Shown: in pieces, positions 27,195 through 35,459 of the stretch
How positions within the stretch are numbered: the first letter of the stretch is position 1
Layout of the letters: each line of letters opens with the position of its first letter
NCBI RefSeq assembly: GCF_019931575.1
Contig: NZ_CP082923.1
Location: 2,480,001 to 2,544,000, forward strand
DNA length: 64,000 bases
DNA from: Caulobacter segnis
Lineage (GTDB): Bacteria > Pseudomonadota > Alphaproteobacteria > Caulobacterales > Caulobacteraceae
Direction: 5' to 3'
Program-made: the position numbers and the translations under genes
Notes under the pieces: model-generated
The model's database searches: none
What the model saw: the letters and a program-made list of their open reading frames with translations, nothing else
What the model was told of the DNA's origin: nothing

Positions 27195-28345
27195 TACAGC
27201 GCCGCATTCACGAACGCCAGCAAGTCGTCCAGCGGCGGCTTGAAGGCGAACTTGAAGCCTCGGCGGAACCTGGCCAGCACCGGCGCCTCCCGCGCCGGGC
27301 ATGGTGACGCGCAGACATAGCCGCGCCAGTCGACCCCGACCTGGCGGCAGGCCGCTCTTACCCACTGGCTGGTGAAGTTCAGGGGCTGGATTTCCACGAC
27401 CCGCGCCCCGCGTGGCAGGAACACCGCGTTGGCCAGGGCTGCGCCGCTGGCGCCGACTACGACCTCGGCCTCGCGCATCAGGGCGATCTGCTCGCCGGCG
27501 CTTAAAGTCTCCGGGCGGACAATCGTGAAGCCTCGCGCGGCCAGGGCCGTCTCGAAGGCCGCCTCGCCGACCATCACCCGCATCGACTGGCCGCGCCGCG
27601 AAAGATAGACGCGCCGCGCGCCCTGACTGGGCGGCGCCCGCTCCAGAACCCGCCCCGCCAAGTCGGCCAGCAGGCCGTTCGGGTGGTGCAGGAAGTGATC
27701 CATGCTGGTGGCGAAGACCGCCTTCCTCAGACGCACCACGGGCGCATCGACTTCACGGACCTCGCGGTCCGGAAACACCAAGGCGATCAGGTCGCGCTGC
27801 CACGGCGTCAGCCTTGGCGCCAGTATCGGCAGGTCGCCCAGCAGACCAGCCTGGTCCATGGCCAGCAGCGACGGCAGGGCGTCGATGACGAAGTGGCCGT
27901 AGTTGAAGCTCGCCCCCCAGGGCAGGAACACCGCGCCGCCCTCCAGGTCAGGCGCGACGGCGGGCGGGGTGAAGCGCGTGGCGTTCTCGCGCAGGCCGGG
28001 GATCGCCGACAGATCCTGGGAGCCGTGGCGGACCTCGCCGACCGTGGCGTTGTAGAGCGCGCCGTCCGCGCCGATCAGCGCGCCGAAGCGCGGAAACCAC
28101 CAGGCCTCGCCGATCGCGCACAGGGCCGGCACATTGACCGGCGGCGAGGCGGCGATGTCGTGGGGCCAGGCGCCAGCCTCGGGACCGCCCAACGTTCCTG
28201 GCGGCGCGCCGGCCGAGGCGTCGTGCTCGGGCGTCCAGGCCACGCCGGTCTCGCCCTGCGCGAAATGCTCGCGCAGCTCGGAAACCGGCATGCGCGGCAA
28301 ATCCTGGGCTTCGACGATGGGGCGCACGGATAGCGACGCGGTCAT
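27194..28345 (-). CDS. Glycosyltransferase family 61 protein (DUF563)
   Basis: 383 residues from the ATG at 28343-28345; the frame stays open far upstream but only as the shadow of the aldehyde dehydrogenase gene. The central G-G-A-V-F-L-P-W-G-A-S-F-N-Y-G-H-F motif, R-R-V-Y-L-S-R-R-G, and V-V-G-A-S-G-A-A-L-A-N-A-V-F-L are those of GT61 enzymes acting on capsule, lipopolysaccharide or glycoprotein glycans. Donor and acceptor unknown. No polysaccharide cluster surrounds it. Confidence 0.82.
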   Translation of the reverse strand: MTASLSVRPIVEAQDLPRMPVSELREHFAQGETGVAWTPEHDASAGAPPGTLGGPEAGAWPHDIAASPPVNVPALCAIGEAWWFPRFGALIGADGALYNATVGEVRHGSQDLSAIPGLRENATRFTPPAVAPDLEGGAVFLPWGASFNYGHFVIDALPSLLAMDQAGLLGDLPILAPRLTPWQRDLIALVFPDREVREVDAPVVRLRKAVFATSMDHFLHHPNGLLADLAGRVLERAPPSQGARRVYLSRRGQSMRVMVGEAAFETALAARGFTIVRPETLSAGEQIALMREAEVVVGASGAALANAVFLPRGARVVEIQPLNFTSQWVRAACRQVGVDWRGYVCASPCPAREAPVLARFRRGFKFAFKPPLDDLLAFVNAAL

Positions 28346-28410
28346 GCGCCGCTTGGAGCATGACCGGACGCCACTGAAAACCCTCCCCCCCGCCTTATGG
28401 ACGAGGAGAT

Positions 28411-29868
28411 CTATTTCTTGATCTGGCTCGCCAGGTAATTGCGGATCCCCTCCCCGTACGGTGGGCGCAGCCCCAGCATCGGGGCGATGTCCTTCTTCAA
28501 CTGCTGGAACACCGCCTTGCGGTGGCTGAACTCGCGGAAGCCGTCGTGGCCGTGATAGGCGCCCATGCCGGCCGGGCCGACGCCGCCGAACGGCAGGTCC
28601 TCCTGGGCGACGTGGAAGATCACGTCGTTGACCGTCACCCCGCCGCTGGTGGTGCGCTGGAGCACGCGGTCCTTCTCGGCCTCGTCGGTCCCGAACCAGT
28701 AGAGGGCCAGCGGCCGGTCGTGGGCGTTCACATAGTCCACGGCCTCGTCGACGGTCTTGTAGGTCTTCACCGGCAGGAGCGGCCCGAAGATCTCCTCCTG
28801 CATCACCTTCATGTCGTCGGTGGGGTCCAGGATCAGGGTCGGGGCGATCTTGCGGTGCTCCTGCTGTGACAGGTCCTCGCCGGCCGGATTGATCTCGACG
28901 ATCCGCGCGCCCTTGGCCCGAGCGTCGTCGACATAGCCCTTCACGCGGTCGTAGTGGCGCTGGGCGACGACGGCCGTGTAGTCGGGATTGTCCTTGATGG
29001 TCGGGAAGTAGCGGCCGACCGCGGCCTTGGCCTCGGCGACGAAGGTCTCGACGTCCTCCTGCGGGGCCAGGACGTAGTCGGGCGCCAGGCAGATCTGGCC
29101 AGCGTTCAGGGTCTTGCCGTTCATGATCCGCGCCGCGGCCGTGGCCAGGTCCGCGCCGCGCGACAGGATCACCGGGCTCTTGCCGCCCAGCTCCAGGGTC
29201 ACGGGCACCAGGTTCTCGGCCGCCGCCCGCATCACGTGCCTGGCCACAGAGGTCGCGCCTGTGAAGACCAGGTGGTCGAAGGCCAGGCCCGCGAAGGCCT
29301 GACCGACCTCGGGTCCGCCGACGAACACCGCGACCTCCTCCTCGGAGAAGGCCTCGGCGAACATCGCCTTCAGGAGGTCGGAGGTGGCTGGCGTGTATTC
29401 CGACGGCTTGATCATGGCCCGGTTGCCGGCCGCGAAGATCCCGGCCAGCGGCGCGAAGGTCAGGTTGACCGGGAAATTCCAGGGGCTGATCACCCCGACC
29501 ACGCCCTTGGGCTGCCATTGCACCGTGGCCTTGGCGCCGAACAGCCCCAGGATCGCTGGGGTGGTCTTGCGCTTCTCAGGCCTCATCCACTTGGCGACGT
29601 TCTCGCGAGCGAATTTCAGCGGCCCGATCGAGCCGGCGACGTCGGTCAGAGCGGTGGCCTCGGGCGAGCGCGAGCCGAAGTCGGCGTTGACCGCCTTGGC
29701 GATCGCGGCCTGATGGCCGATCAGAAGGTCGATGCAGCGATCCAGCCAGGCGATGCGCTTTTCCAGGCTGGGCGGGCCGTCTCGCAGATGCGCGGCTTTT
29801 TGGCGCTGCAGGACGTCTTCCATGGTCGCCTTGTGGGCCTCGAAAGACAAATTCACAGGTGCATTCAT
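28411..29868 (-). CDS. calB: Coniferyl-aldehyde dehydrogenase
   Basis: A 485-residue aldehyde dehydrogenase. It has GVVGVISPWNFPVNLTFAPL, the FTGATSVARHVM glycine motif, catalytic Glu in VTLELGGKSPVI and catalytic Cys in LNAGQICLAPDYV. The short N terminus and these segment details match the class that oxidises coniferyl aldehyde to ferulate in lignin-monomer breakdown. GGAGGAG precedes the start. Nested palindromes upstream (29945-29971) suggest inducer control. Confidence 0.88.
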   Translation of the reverse strand: MNAPVNLSFEAHKATMEDVLQRQKAAHLRDGPPSLEKRIAWLDRCIDLLIGHQAAIAKAVNADFGSRSPEATALTDVAGSIGPLKFARENVAKWMRPEKRKTTPAILGLFGAKATVQWQPKGVVGVISPWNFPVNLTFAPLAGIFAAGNRAMIKPSEYTPATSDLLKAMFAEAFSEEEVAVFVGGPEVGQAFAGLAFDHLVFTGATSVARHVMRAAAENLVPVTLELGGKSPVILSRGADLATAAARIMNGKTLNAGQICLAPDYVLAPQEDVETFVAEAKAAVGRYFPTIKDNPDYTAVVAQRHYDRVKGYVDDARAKGARIVEINPAGEDLSQQEHRKIAPTLILDPTDDMKVMQEEIFGPLLPVKTYKTVDEAVDYVNAHDRPLALYWFGTDEAEKDRVLQRTTSGGVTVNDVIFHVAQEDLPFGGVGPAGMGAYHGHDGFREFSHRKAVFQQLKKDIAPMLGLRPPYGEGIRNYLASQIKK

Positions 29869-29944
29869 GGCTTGTCGCTCCTCCCCGGGGCGCCGCCGAT
29901 CAGCGCGGCGCTCATCTTATCATTGATCACCATGAGCGAGCGTG

Positions 29945-29971
29945 CGTTCGCGCGCAAGCGAACGTTGTTCG
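29945..29971. promoter_or_regulatory. Nested palindromes between calB and the diguanylate cyclase gene
   Basis: CGTTCGC (29945-29951) and GCGAACG (29958-29964) form a 7-6-7 dyad; CGAAC (29959-29963) and GTTCG (29967-29971) form an overlapping second one. Both lie about 80-100 bases upstream of calB and of the divergent diguanylate cyclase gene, a fitting place for a TetR- or MarR-type site. Which gene it controls is not visible. Confidence 0.55.
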
Positions 29972-30062
29972 TTCTTAACGGCTCGTAAGAACTCTCCTGT
30001 CTAAGCTCCCTTTCCAAGCGATCGGGGCTTCCGCACGGGAAGCGTCGATGGGGGAAGAAGAG

Positions 30063-31124
30063 ATGTCGGACGTCGAAACCACGCTGCGCGGACCTGAGGC
30101 TTACAAGATCGCCTCGCGCGCCGTGGAGCTCATGGAGCGTCACCAGGTTTGGCCAACCGCGCTGAACTTCGAGCTGTGGACGCACTATGTGGCCGACCCC
30201 GACGGCGCCCTGGCCCGGGAGCTGACCCGCCTGATTTCTCTGGGCGAACCCATGACCGAACTGGTCAGCGAGGAACTCGCCGCGGCCTACCTGCCCAAGG
30301 CCCGCCTGAACGAACAGATCCGCGACGCCGGCGACCTGCTGTCCAAGGAACTGGAAGCCGTCGCCAAGGCCATCCAGAACGCCCAGAAGTCGAACGCCGC
30401 CTTCGGCAAGGAACTGGCCGGCGCCAGCAAGAGCCTGGACAAGTCGACCGACGTCGAAGCCATCAAGATCGTGGTGGAGAACCTCGCCGAGGCCACCCGC
30501 CGCGTGCACAAGGAAAACCAGTCGCTGGAAACGCGCCTGGCCGATTCCACCGCCGAGGTCGAACGCCTGCGCGAGCACCTGGAACAGGTCCGCCGCGACG
30601 CCACCACCGACGGCCTGACCAACCTCGCCAACCGCAAGGCCTTCGACGAGGAACTGGACCGCGCCTGCGCCGACGCCGACGACAGCGGCACGACCCTGTG
30701 CCTAGCCGTGCTCGACATCGACCACTTCAAGGGCTTCAACGACACCTGGGGCCACCAGACCGGCGACCAGGTCATCCGCTACGTCGCCTCGGTGATCGGC
30801 CGCGTCGCCGCCCCGCCGCGCTTCGCCGCCCGCTACGGCGGCGAGGAGTTCGCGATGATCTTCCCGCGCGAGGCTTCGGCCATCGTCGCCACGACCCTGG
30901 AAGAGATCCGCGTCGAGGTCTCCTCGCGCATGCTCAAGCGTCGCTCGACCAACGAGGACCTGGGCGCCATCACCATTTCGTCGGGCTTCGCCGAGCGTCG
31001 CCCGAACGAGACCGGCCACTCGATCATGGAACGCGCCGACGCGGCGCTCTACGCCTCCAAGCGCGGCGGCCGCAACCGCGTCACGGCGGCGGAAGCCATG
31101 CCGGCCTCGGCCAACGCCGCCTGA
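30063..31124 (+). CDS. Diguanylate cyclase (GGDEF domain)
   Basis: 353 residues from ATG 30063 (GGGGAAG five bases before it; an in-frame ATG at 30048 is also possible). A helical N-terminal half with a long coiled coil (to about residue 180) leads into a GGDEF domain with DATTDGLTNLANRKAF, LDIDHFKGFND and the active-site R-Y-G-G-E-E-F. It makes cyclic di-GMP from two GTP. No RxxD inhibitory site is evident five residues before GGEEF. Cytosolic; the coiled coil probably provides dimerisation. Followed by a terminator. Confidence 0.93.
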   Translation: MSDVETTLRGPEAYKIASRAVELMERHQVWPTALNFELWTHYVADPDGALARELTRLISLGEPMTELVSEELAAAYLPKARLNEQIRDAGDLLSKELEAVAKAIQNAQKSNAAFGKELAGASKSLDKSTDVEAIKIVVENLAEATRRVHKENQSLETRLADSTAEVERLREHLEQVRRDATTDGLTNLANRKAFDEELDRACADADDSGTTLCLAVLDIDHFKGFNDTWGHQTGDQVIRYVASVIGRVAAPPRFAARYGGEEFAMIFPREASAIVATTLEEIRVEVSSRMLKRRSTNEDLGAITISSGFAERRPNETGHSIMERADAALYASKRGGRNRVTAAEAMPASANAA

Positions 31125-31153
31125 TCTTCCTTCAGCAGAAGACCTACCTTACG

Positions 31154-31188
31154 CGCCGCCGGTCTCACGATCGGCGGCGTTTCCTTTT
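31154..31188 (+). terminator. Intrinsic terminator of the diguanylate cyclase gene
   Basis: CGCCGCCG (31154-31161) pairs with CGGCGGCG (31172-31179), followed by TTTCCTTTT. Confidence 0.85.
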
Positions 31189-31260
31189 GAAGATTCCGCT
31201 AGCCTTCCCAAGGGGCAAAGGCGCCTAGACTCCCCGCAACGAGCAAAGGGAGCCAGCGCC

Positions 31261-32076
31261 ATGACCGCCCATGGGGACTATCAGAAGATCCGCGTCTCGA
31301 CACAGGACGGCGTCGCCACCGTCATCCTCGCCGATCCGAGCACGCTGAACGCGGCCAGCCTCGAGATCGCCCGCGAGCTGATCCACGCCTTCTCGTCCAT
31401 CGCGGCCGGCAAGATCGCGGCGCGGGCGGTGATCCTGACCGGCGAGGGTCGCGGCTTCTGCTCGGGCGCCAACCTCTCGGGCGGCGGCGCGGCCGGGCGC
31501 GAGCTGGACGTCGACGGCAAGCCCGACGCCGGCTCGGCCCTGGAGAACACCTACAACCCGCTGATGACCCTGCTGCGAGACTTCCCGCTGCCGATCGTCA
31601 CGGCGGTGAACGGGCCGGCGGCGGGTGTCGGCTGCTCGATCGCCCTGATGGGCGACATCATCGTGGCCGCCGAGAGCGCCTATTTCCTGCAGGCCTTCCG
31701 TCGCATCGGCCTGGTGCCCGACGGCGGCTCGACCTACCTGCTGCCGCGCCTGATCGGCAAGGCCAGGGCGATGGAGATGATGCTGCTGGGCGACAAGATC
31801 CCGGCCGCCACCGCCCTGCAATGGGGCCTCGTCAACCGCTGCGTCCCCGACGAGGAGCTGGTCGGCGCCGCCACGACGATCGCCCTGGAGCTGGCGCGCG
31901 GCCCGGCGGCCCTGCAATCCATCCGCAAGCTGGTCTGGGACAGCCTGGACAGCGACTGGACCGGCCAACTTCACGCCGAGCGCAAGGCGCAGAAGTTCGC
32001 CGGCAAGACCGAGGACTTCCTGGAGGGCGTCAGCGCCTTCCTCCAAAAGCGCGCGGCGGCGTTCAAGGGGCGCTAG
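31261..32076 (+). CDS. Enoyl-CoA hydratase/isomerase, PaaG-like
   Basis: 271 residues with a crotonase fold: oxyanion-hole G-R-G-F-C-S-G-A-N-L, VNGPAAGVGCSIALMGD, and FRRIGLVPDGGSTYLLPRLIG, in which the aspartate after P matches the 2-(1,2-epoxyphenylacetyl)-CoA isomerase/PaaG group. No other phenylacetate genes are present, so a general fatty-acid or aromatic role is equally possible. Its last 14 bases overlap the convergent acetamidase gene. Confidence 0.87.
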   Translation: MTAHGDYQKIRVSTQDGVATVILADPSTLNAASLEIARELIHAFSSIAAGKIAARAVILTGEGRGFCSGANLSGGGAAGRELDVDGKPDAGSALENTYNPLMTLLRDFPLPIVTAVNGPAAGVGCSIALMGDIIVAAESAYFLQAFRRIGLVPDGGSTYLLPRLIGKARAMEMMLLGDKIPAATALQWGLVNRCVPDEELVGAATTIALELARGPAALQSIRKLVWDSLDSDWTGQLHAERKAQKFAGKTEDFLEGVSAFLQKRAAAFKGR

Positions 32077-33385
32077 GACCCTTGGCCGGCAGCATGGCCA
32101 GGACCGTCTTGGACAGCCTGGCCACCACGTGCGGGCGCGGATCGACGACCTCGGCGATGTCGTAGACCACGGACGCGCCCATCACGGCGGCGATCTCGGA
32201 ATCGTCGAGGCCGTAGCGCTCCTTCAGCCAGCGCGCCAGACCCGAGGTCGCCATCTTCAGCGCCTCGTCCAGGGTATTGTCGACACCCGAGACCATCACG
32301 AACTCGGGGTCCTCGCTCCACGGCTGGCCCAGCGACCGGCCCTTGATCAGCTCGACGGTCAGGCTGACGTCCAGCGAGGTCTCCAGTCCCTGGCCGGTGA
32401 TCTCGCCATCGCCCTGCAGCGCGTGGCCGTCGCCGAACGACAGCAGCGCCCCGGCGCGGAAGACCGGCAGGTACAGGGTGGCGCCCGCGCCCAGGCGCGA
32501 ATAGTCCAGATTGCCGCCATGGAACCCCAGGTCGCCCGCCGTCAAGGCCTGGGCGCCCGGCGGGGCGACGCCGATCGAGCCGATCATCGGCTTCAACGGC
32601 AAGGCGAAAGCCGACAGCTTCCCGCCGACCACCGGACGTCCCACGTTCCGCTCGCGATCCAGCGCCCAGGTCGAATCCCAGCCGGCGCGCGGCGTCTGGA
32701 CATGGCCTGCCTGGACGGCTCGGGCGCTCAGACGGCCGCTGGCCATCTTGGCCGTGTCGCGGTTAAGGGCGACGCGGTCGAAGCGGATCACCAGGGTGTC
32801 GCCGGGCATGGCGCCGTCTACGTAGAACGGACCGGTCAGGGTGTTGCCGGGCATGCCGCGCCAGGTCAGATCAGCCCCGCGCCCCTCGTTGTCCAGCGTG
32901 GTGGTGCGGATCGTGTCGCCCGGCGCGATGTGCAGGACGGGCGGCGCGTCGGGCGAGTAGCGCGTCTGAAAGGTGGTCGGCGCGAAGTCGTGGACCTTGG
33001 GCGGACGGCGCCCGGGATCACGCGCGCCGGTCACGGTCATCGAGACGCCGTACAGCGTCCCCTCGCCCGCCAAGCCGTCCTTGCCAGGCCGCAGGGTCAG
33101 CGCGCCGACCGCGAGGCTTCCGCGCGACAGGGTCAGGACCAGACGTCCCCCTTCCTCACGGCCGGACACCGACAGGGGCCAGGTCCCGACCTCGTCCAGA
33201 GGGCCGGAGGTTCCGGTCACCGCGCCGCCTTCGCCCCGCGTCAGGGTCATGACCGCCGCCGAGCTGCCGCCGGCGAAGCGCGCCGCCAGGTTCCAGGGGC
33301 CGGTCCAGTCGACCGAGGCCTGGGCCGCGTACGCGGCGGGCGGCGACAGCAACAGAGCGATCGCCAGCAGACTCGCGCGCAGCAT
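32063..33385 (-). CDS. Exported acetamidase/formamidase family protein
   Basis: 440 residues. A clear signal peptide (about 1-21, ending AYA-A), an N-terminal ~110-residue beta region unusual for the family, then the acetamidase/formamidase fold with PGDTIRTTTLDNEG, GDTLVIRFDRV, D-L-G-F-H-G-G-N-L-D and FGDGHALQGDGE. Family members hydrolyse short amides to ammonia and acid. Export is from the signal sequence; most studied homologues are cytosolic, so the periplasmic or secreted substrate is unknown. Its 3' end overlaps the convergent hydratase. Confidence 0.88.
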   Translation of the reverse strand: MLRASLLAIALLLSPPAAYAAQASVDWTGPWNLAARFAGGSSAAVMTLTRGEGGAVTGTSGPLDEVGTWPLSVSGREEGGRLVLTLSRGSLAVGALTLRPGKDGLAGEGTLYGVSMTVTGARDPGRRPPKVHDFAPTTFQTRYSPDAPPVLHIAPGDTIRTTTLDNEGRGADLTWRGMPGNTLTGPFYVDGAMPGDTLVIRFDRVALNRDTAKMASGRLSARAVQAGHVQTPRAGWDSTWALDRERNVGRPVVGGKLSAFALPLKPMIGSIGVAPPGAQALTAGDLGFHGGNLDYSRLGAGATLYLPVFRAGALLSFGDGHALQGDGEITGQGLETSLDVSLTVELIKGRSLGQPWSEDPEFVMVSGVDNTLDEALKMATSGLARWLKERYGLDDSEIAAVMGASVVYDIAEVVDPRPHVVARLSKTVLAMLPAKGPSAP

Positions 33386-33397
33386 GTTTCCTCGCTC

Positions 33398-33793
33398 TTA
33401 CCCTTGCAGGTAAGGCTTGTAGCTCTTCTCCTCGACGATGTCCGAGCCCGCCGCCTCGTTGATGGCGCGCTTGATGGCGGCGCGGCGGTCGTTGTCGATA
33501 TAGACGCGGCGGGCCAGCGCGACGAAGCCTTCGCCGAAATCCTGGCGGCGTTCGCAGTCACGCTTGCCGTCCTCGATGTCCCAGAGGGCGGCGTTGACGG
33601 CCGTCAGTTCCTCGGTCAGGCGGGCGATGTCGGCGGTGTCGGGCAGGTGCTCGCGGGCCGTGGCTTCCAGCAGGGCCAGTTCCTTGCGGACATTGGCCTC
33701 CTTGGCCGGATCGCCGATGCGCTGGGCCTTCACCCGCAGGATGGTGATCTTGTCGACCAGTTCGCCCGCCGAGATCGGCGCGAGGATGGACAT
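33398..33793 (-). CDS. DUF6165-like conserved protein
   Basis: 131 residues beginning MSILAPISAGELVDKITILRV. Soluble, mostly helical, with a conserved-looking NAALWDIEDGKRDCE and a basic/Tyr end. From memory this is the DUF6165 family, commonly placed beside sugar or glycosyltransferase genes; that fits here because it directly abuts the GT9 gene (start base 33793, GT9 stop 33794). Function unknown. Confidence 0.75.
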   Translation of the reverse strand: MSILAPISAGELVDKITILRVKAQRIGDPAKEANVRKELALLEATAREHLPDTADIARLTEELTAVNAALWDIEDGKRDCERRQDFGEGFVALARRVYIDNDRRAAIKRAINEAAGSDIVEEKSYKPYLQG

Positions 33794-34783
33794 TCAGGAG
33801 GCTCCGGAGACCAGTTTCTGGAGCGCCGACCAGGCCGCGTCGACCGGCAGGGCGCCCATGCCGCTTCCGTAGTCCTCCGCGACCAGCATCTCAAGCCGCT
33901 GGGCGGCGGGACGGAACTTCACCGACTTGCGGCGGTCCTGCTGCAGCGACAGCAGGGGCGCGCCGCCGGCGGCCAGCATGTGGCCGGGCCCGGCGTCATT
34001 GGCTACGCCCGCCGCCAGGCGCCCGGCCAGGGCGATGACCAGCAGCGACCCCTTCACGCCCGAAAAGCCGTCCGTGCGGTTGCGCTCGGGCTGCAGGGCT
34101 TGCGGGATCTCGCGCGCGACGACGGCGGCGTCCTCGGCCTCGTCGGGGCCGAAGAAGAAGACCGGCGTCCAGCCGTTCGCCACAATATCGCGGGCCAGCG
34201 CCAGATAGTTCTCCAGCGGCCAGCGCTTGTCCTGGCCGCCGGCGCCGGGCGCCAGGCCCACATAGGTCGGGCCGGCCGGCAGCAGGACCTCGGCGGCCTT
34301 CAGGGCGTCGGGATGAGTCAGGGCAAGGGGCATGGGCGCGGCCCGCCCGTCCGTCGCCAGGGCCAGCAGCCGCGCCAGGCGATCGGTGACCGCCACGGGC
34401 CAGTCCTGGTCACGCGCATGCTTGGCGGCCGAGACGAAGCGGACACCATCTTGCTTCTTGGCCGCGCCCCGGCGGGCCACGCCGCTCCGGCGCAGGTTCT
34501 CCTGGGTGTCGATGACGAGGTCGAACCGGCGGCCGTCGAACGGCTTCACCCACGGCAGGCTGTCCAGCGGCGCGGCGCCGTTGCGGCCTTCCAGGATGAC
34601 CTCGTCGACATAGCCGGCCACGACGCCCTTCAGCGGGCCGGCATAGACCGTCTCGCCCTTGGCGGCGCACCAGCTGATCCGCGCCTCGGGGAACGCCGCG
34701 CGCAGGCCGGCGATGAAAGGCAGCTTGATCAGGCCGTCGCCAATGACCTCGCCCATCGAATAGATCAGAACCGTCTGGACCAT
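33794..34783 (-). CDS. Glycosyltransferase family 9 (heptosyltransferase-like)
   Basis: A 329-residue GT-B enzyme. The start Y-S-M-G-E-V-I-G-D-G-L-I-K-L-P-F, VGLAPGAGGQDKRWPLENY, and GVANDAGPGHMLAAGG match the ADP-heptose:LPS heptosyltransferase superfamily. Acts at the cytoplasmic face on lipopolysaccharide core or a related glycan (family knowledge). Abuts the DUF6165 gene with no gap, so the two are probably translated as a pair. A TetR operator lies between its start and the divergent regulator. Confidence 0.87.
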   Translation of the reverse strand: MVQTVLIYSMGEVIGDGLIKLPFIAGLRAAFPEARISWCAAKGETVYAGPLKGVVAGYVDEVILEGRNGAAPLDSLPWVKPFDGRRFDLVIDTQENLRRSGVARRGAAKKQDGVRFVSAAKHARDQDWPVAVTDRLARLLALATDGRAAPMPLALTHPDALKAAEVLLPAGPTYVGLAPGAGGQDKRWPLENYLALARDIVANGWTPVFFFGPDEAEDAAVVAREIPQALQPERNRTDGFSGVKGSLLVIALAGRLAAGVANDAGPGHMLAAGGAPLLSLQQDRRKSVKFRPAAQRLEMLVAEDYGSGMGALPVDAAWSALQKLVSGAS

Positions 34784-34832
34784 GGCCGTGTGTCGCCGCC
34801 TGAAAGGCCCGGGTCAATCGCGATCACGGAAA

Positions 34833-34854
34833 TGTAAGTGAACGCTCACTTGCA
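34833..34854. promoter_or_regulatory. TetR-type operator
   Basis: The 22-bp dyad has core AAGTGA (34836-34841), ACGC and TCACTT (34846-34851), and flanking TG/CA. It is 30 bp upstream of the TetR gene and 50 bp from the divergent GT9 gene. This arrangement is standard for autoregulation. Confidence 0.75.
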
Positions 34855-34883
34855 TCTCAACGCCGCCGTGCGATGCTCCCGTT

Positions 34884-35444
34884 ATGAGCGCTAAGCCCCG
34901 CATCGAACGCGCCGCCCTCGAAGCCTTTGTTGTCGAAGGCGTCGACGCCACGACGACCAAGACCATCGCCGCCCGCGCCGGCGTCTCCGAGGGGGCGATC
35001 TATCGCCACTGGAAGAGCAAGGACGCCCTGGCGGTCGGCCTCTTCATGGACTGCCACCGACGACTTTCCAGGCTGATCGAGGATGAGGCGGCCGCCGCGG
35101 ATGGGATCAAGGCCAAGGCCGCCGCCCTGGTGAAGGCCTATTGCGCGGTGGCCGACGAGGACTGGCTGCTGTTCTCGTTCCATCTGCTGCAGCTGCACCA
35201 CTTCCTGCCCTACTACCAGGAGGACGGCCGCGATCCGGTCACCCTGGTCGAGGACGTGATCAAGCGGGCGATGATCAACGCCGAACTACCGCCGGGCGAT
35301 CCGCGCGTGCTGGCCGCCATGGCCATCGGCGTGATCAGTCAGACCGCCCAGAACAAGGCCTATGGCCGCCTGGGCGACGACGCCCTCTCGGCCCACGCCT
35401 CCCTGATGACGGCGGCCGTCCAGGCCGTGCTCTTCGCTCGTTAA
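34884..35444 (+). CDS. TetR/AcrR family transcriptional regulator
   Basis: 186 residues with the N-terminal helix-turn-helix ALEAFVVEGVDATTTKTIAARAGVSEGAIYRHWKSKD, here split over residues ~8-45; the G-V-S-E-G-A-I-Y-R-H-W-K recognition helix is canonical. The rest is a helical ligand-binding dimer domain. A matching dyad sits 30 bp upstream. The next gene, an acyltransferase 15 bp downstream, is probably its co-transcribed target, suggesting a fatty-acyl ligand (inference). Confidence 0.9.
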   Translation: MSAKPRIERAALEAFVVEGVDATTTKTIAARAGVSEGAIYRHWKSKDALAVGLFMDCHRRLSRLIEDEAAAADGIKAKAAALVKAYCAVADEDWLLFSFHLLQLHHFLPYYQEDGRDPVTLVEDVIKRAMINAELPPGDPRVLAAMAIGVISQTAQNKAYGRLGDDALSAHASLMTAAVQAVLFAR

Positions 35445-35459
35445 GAGAGACTCCGCCCG

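Noticed and set aside
32129..34837. 902-codon plus-strand open frame
   Set aside because: It is antisense to the acetamidase, DUF6165 and GT9 genes, with arginine/glycine/glutamine-rich shadow composition typical of GC-rich DNA.
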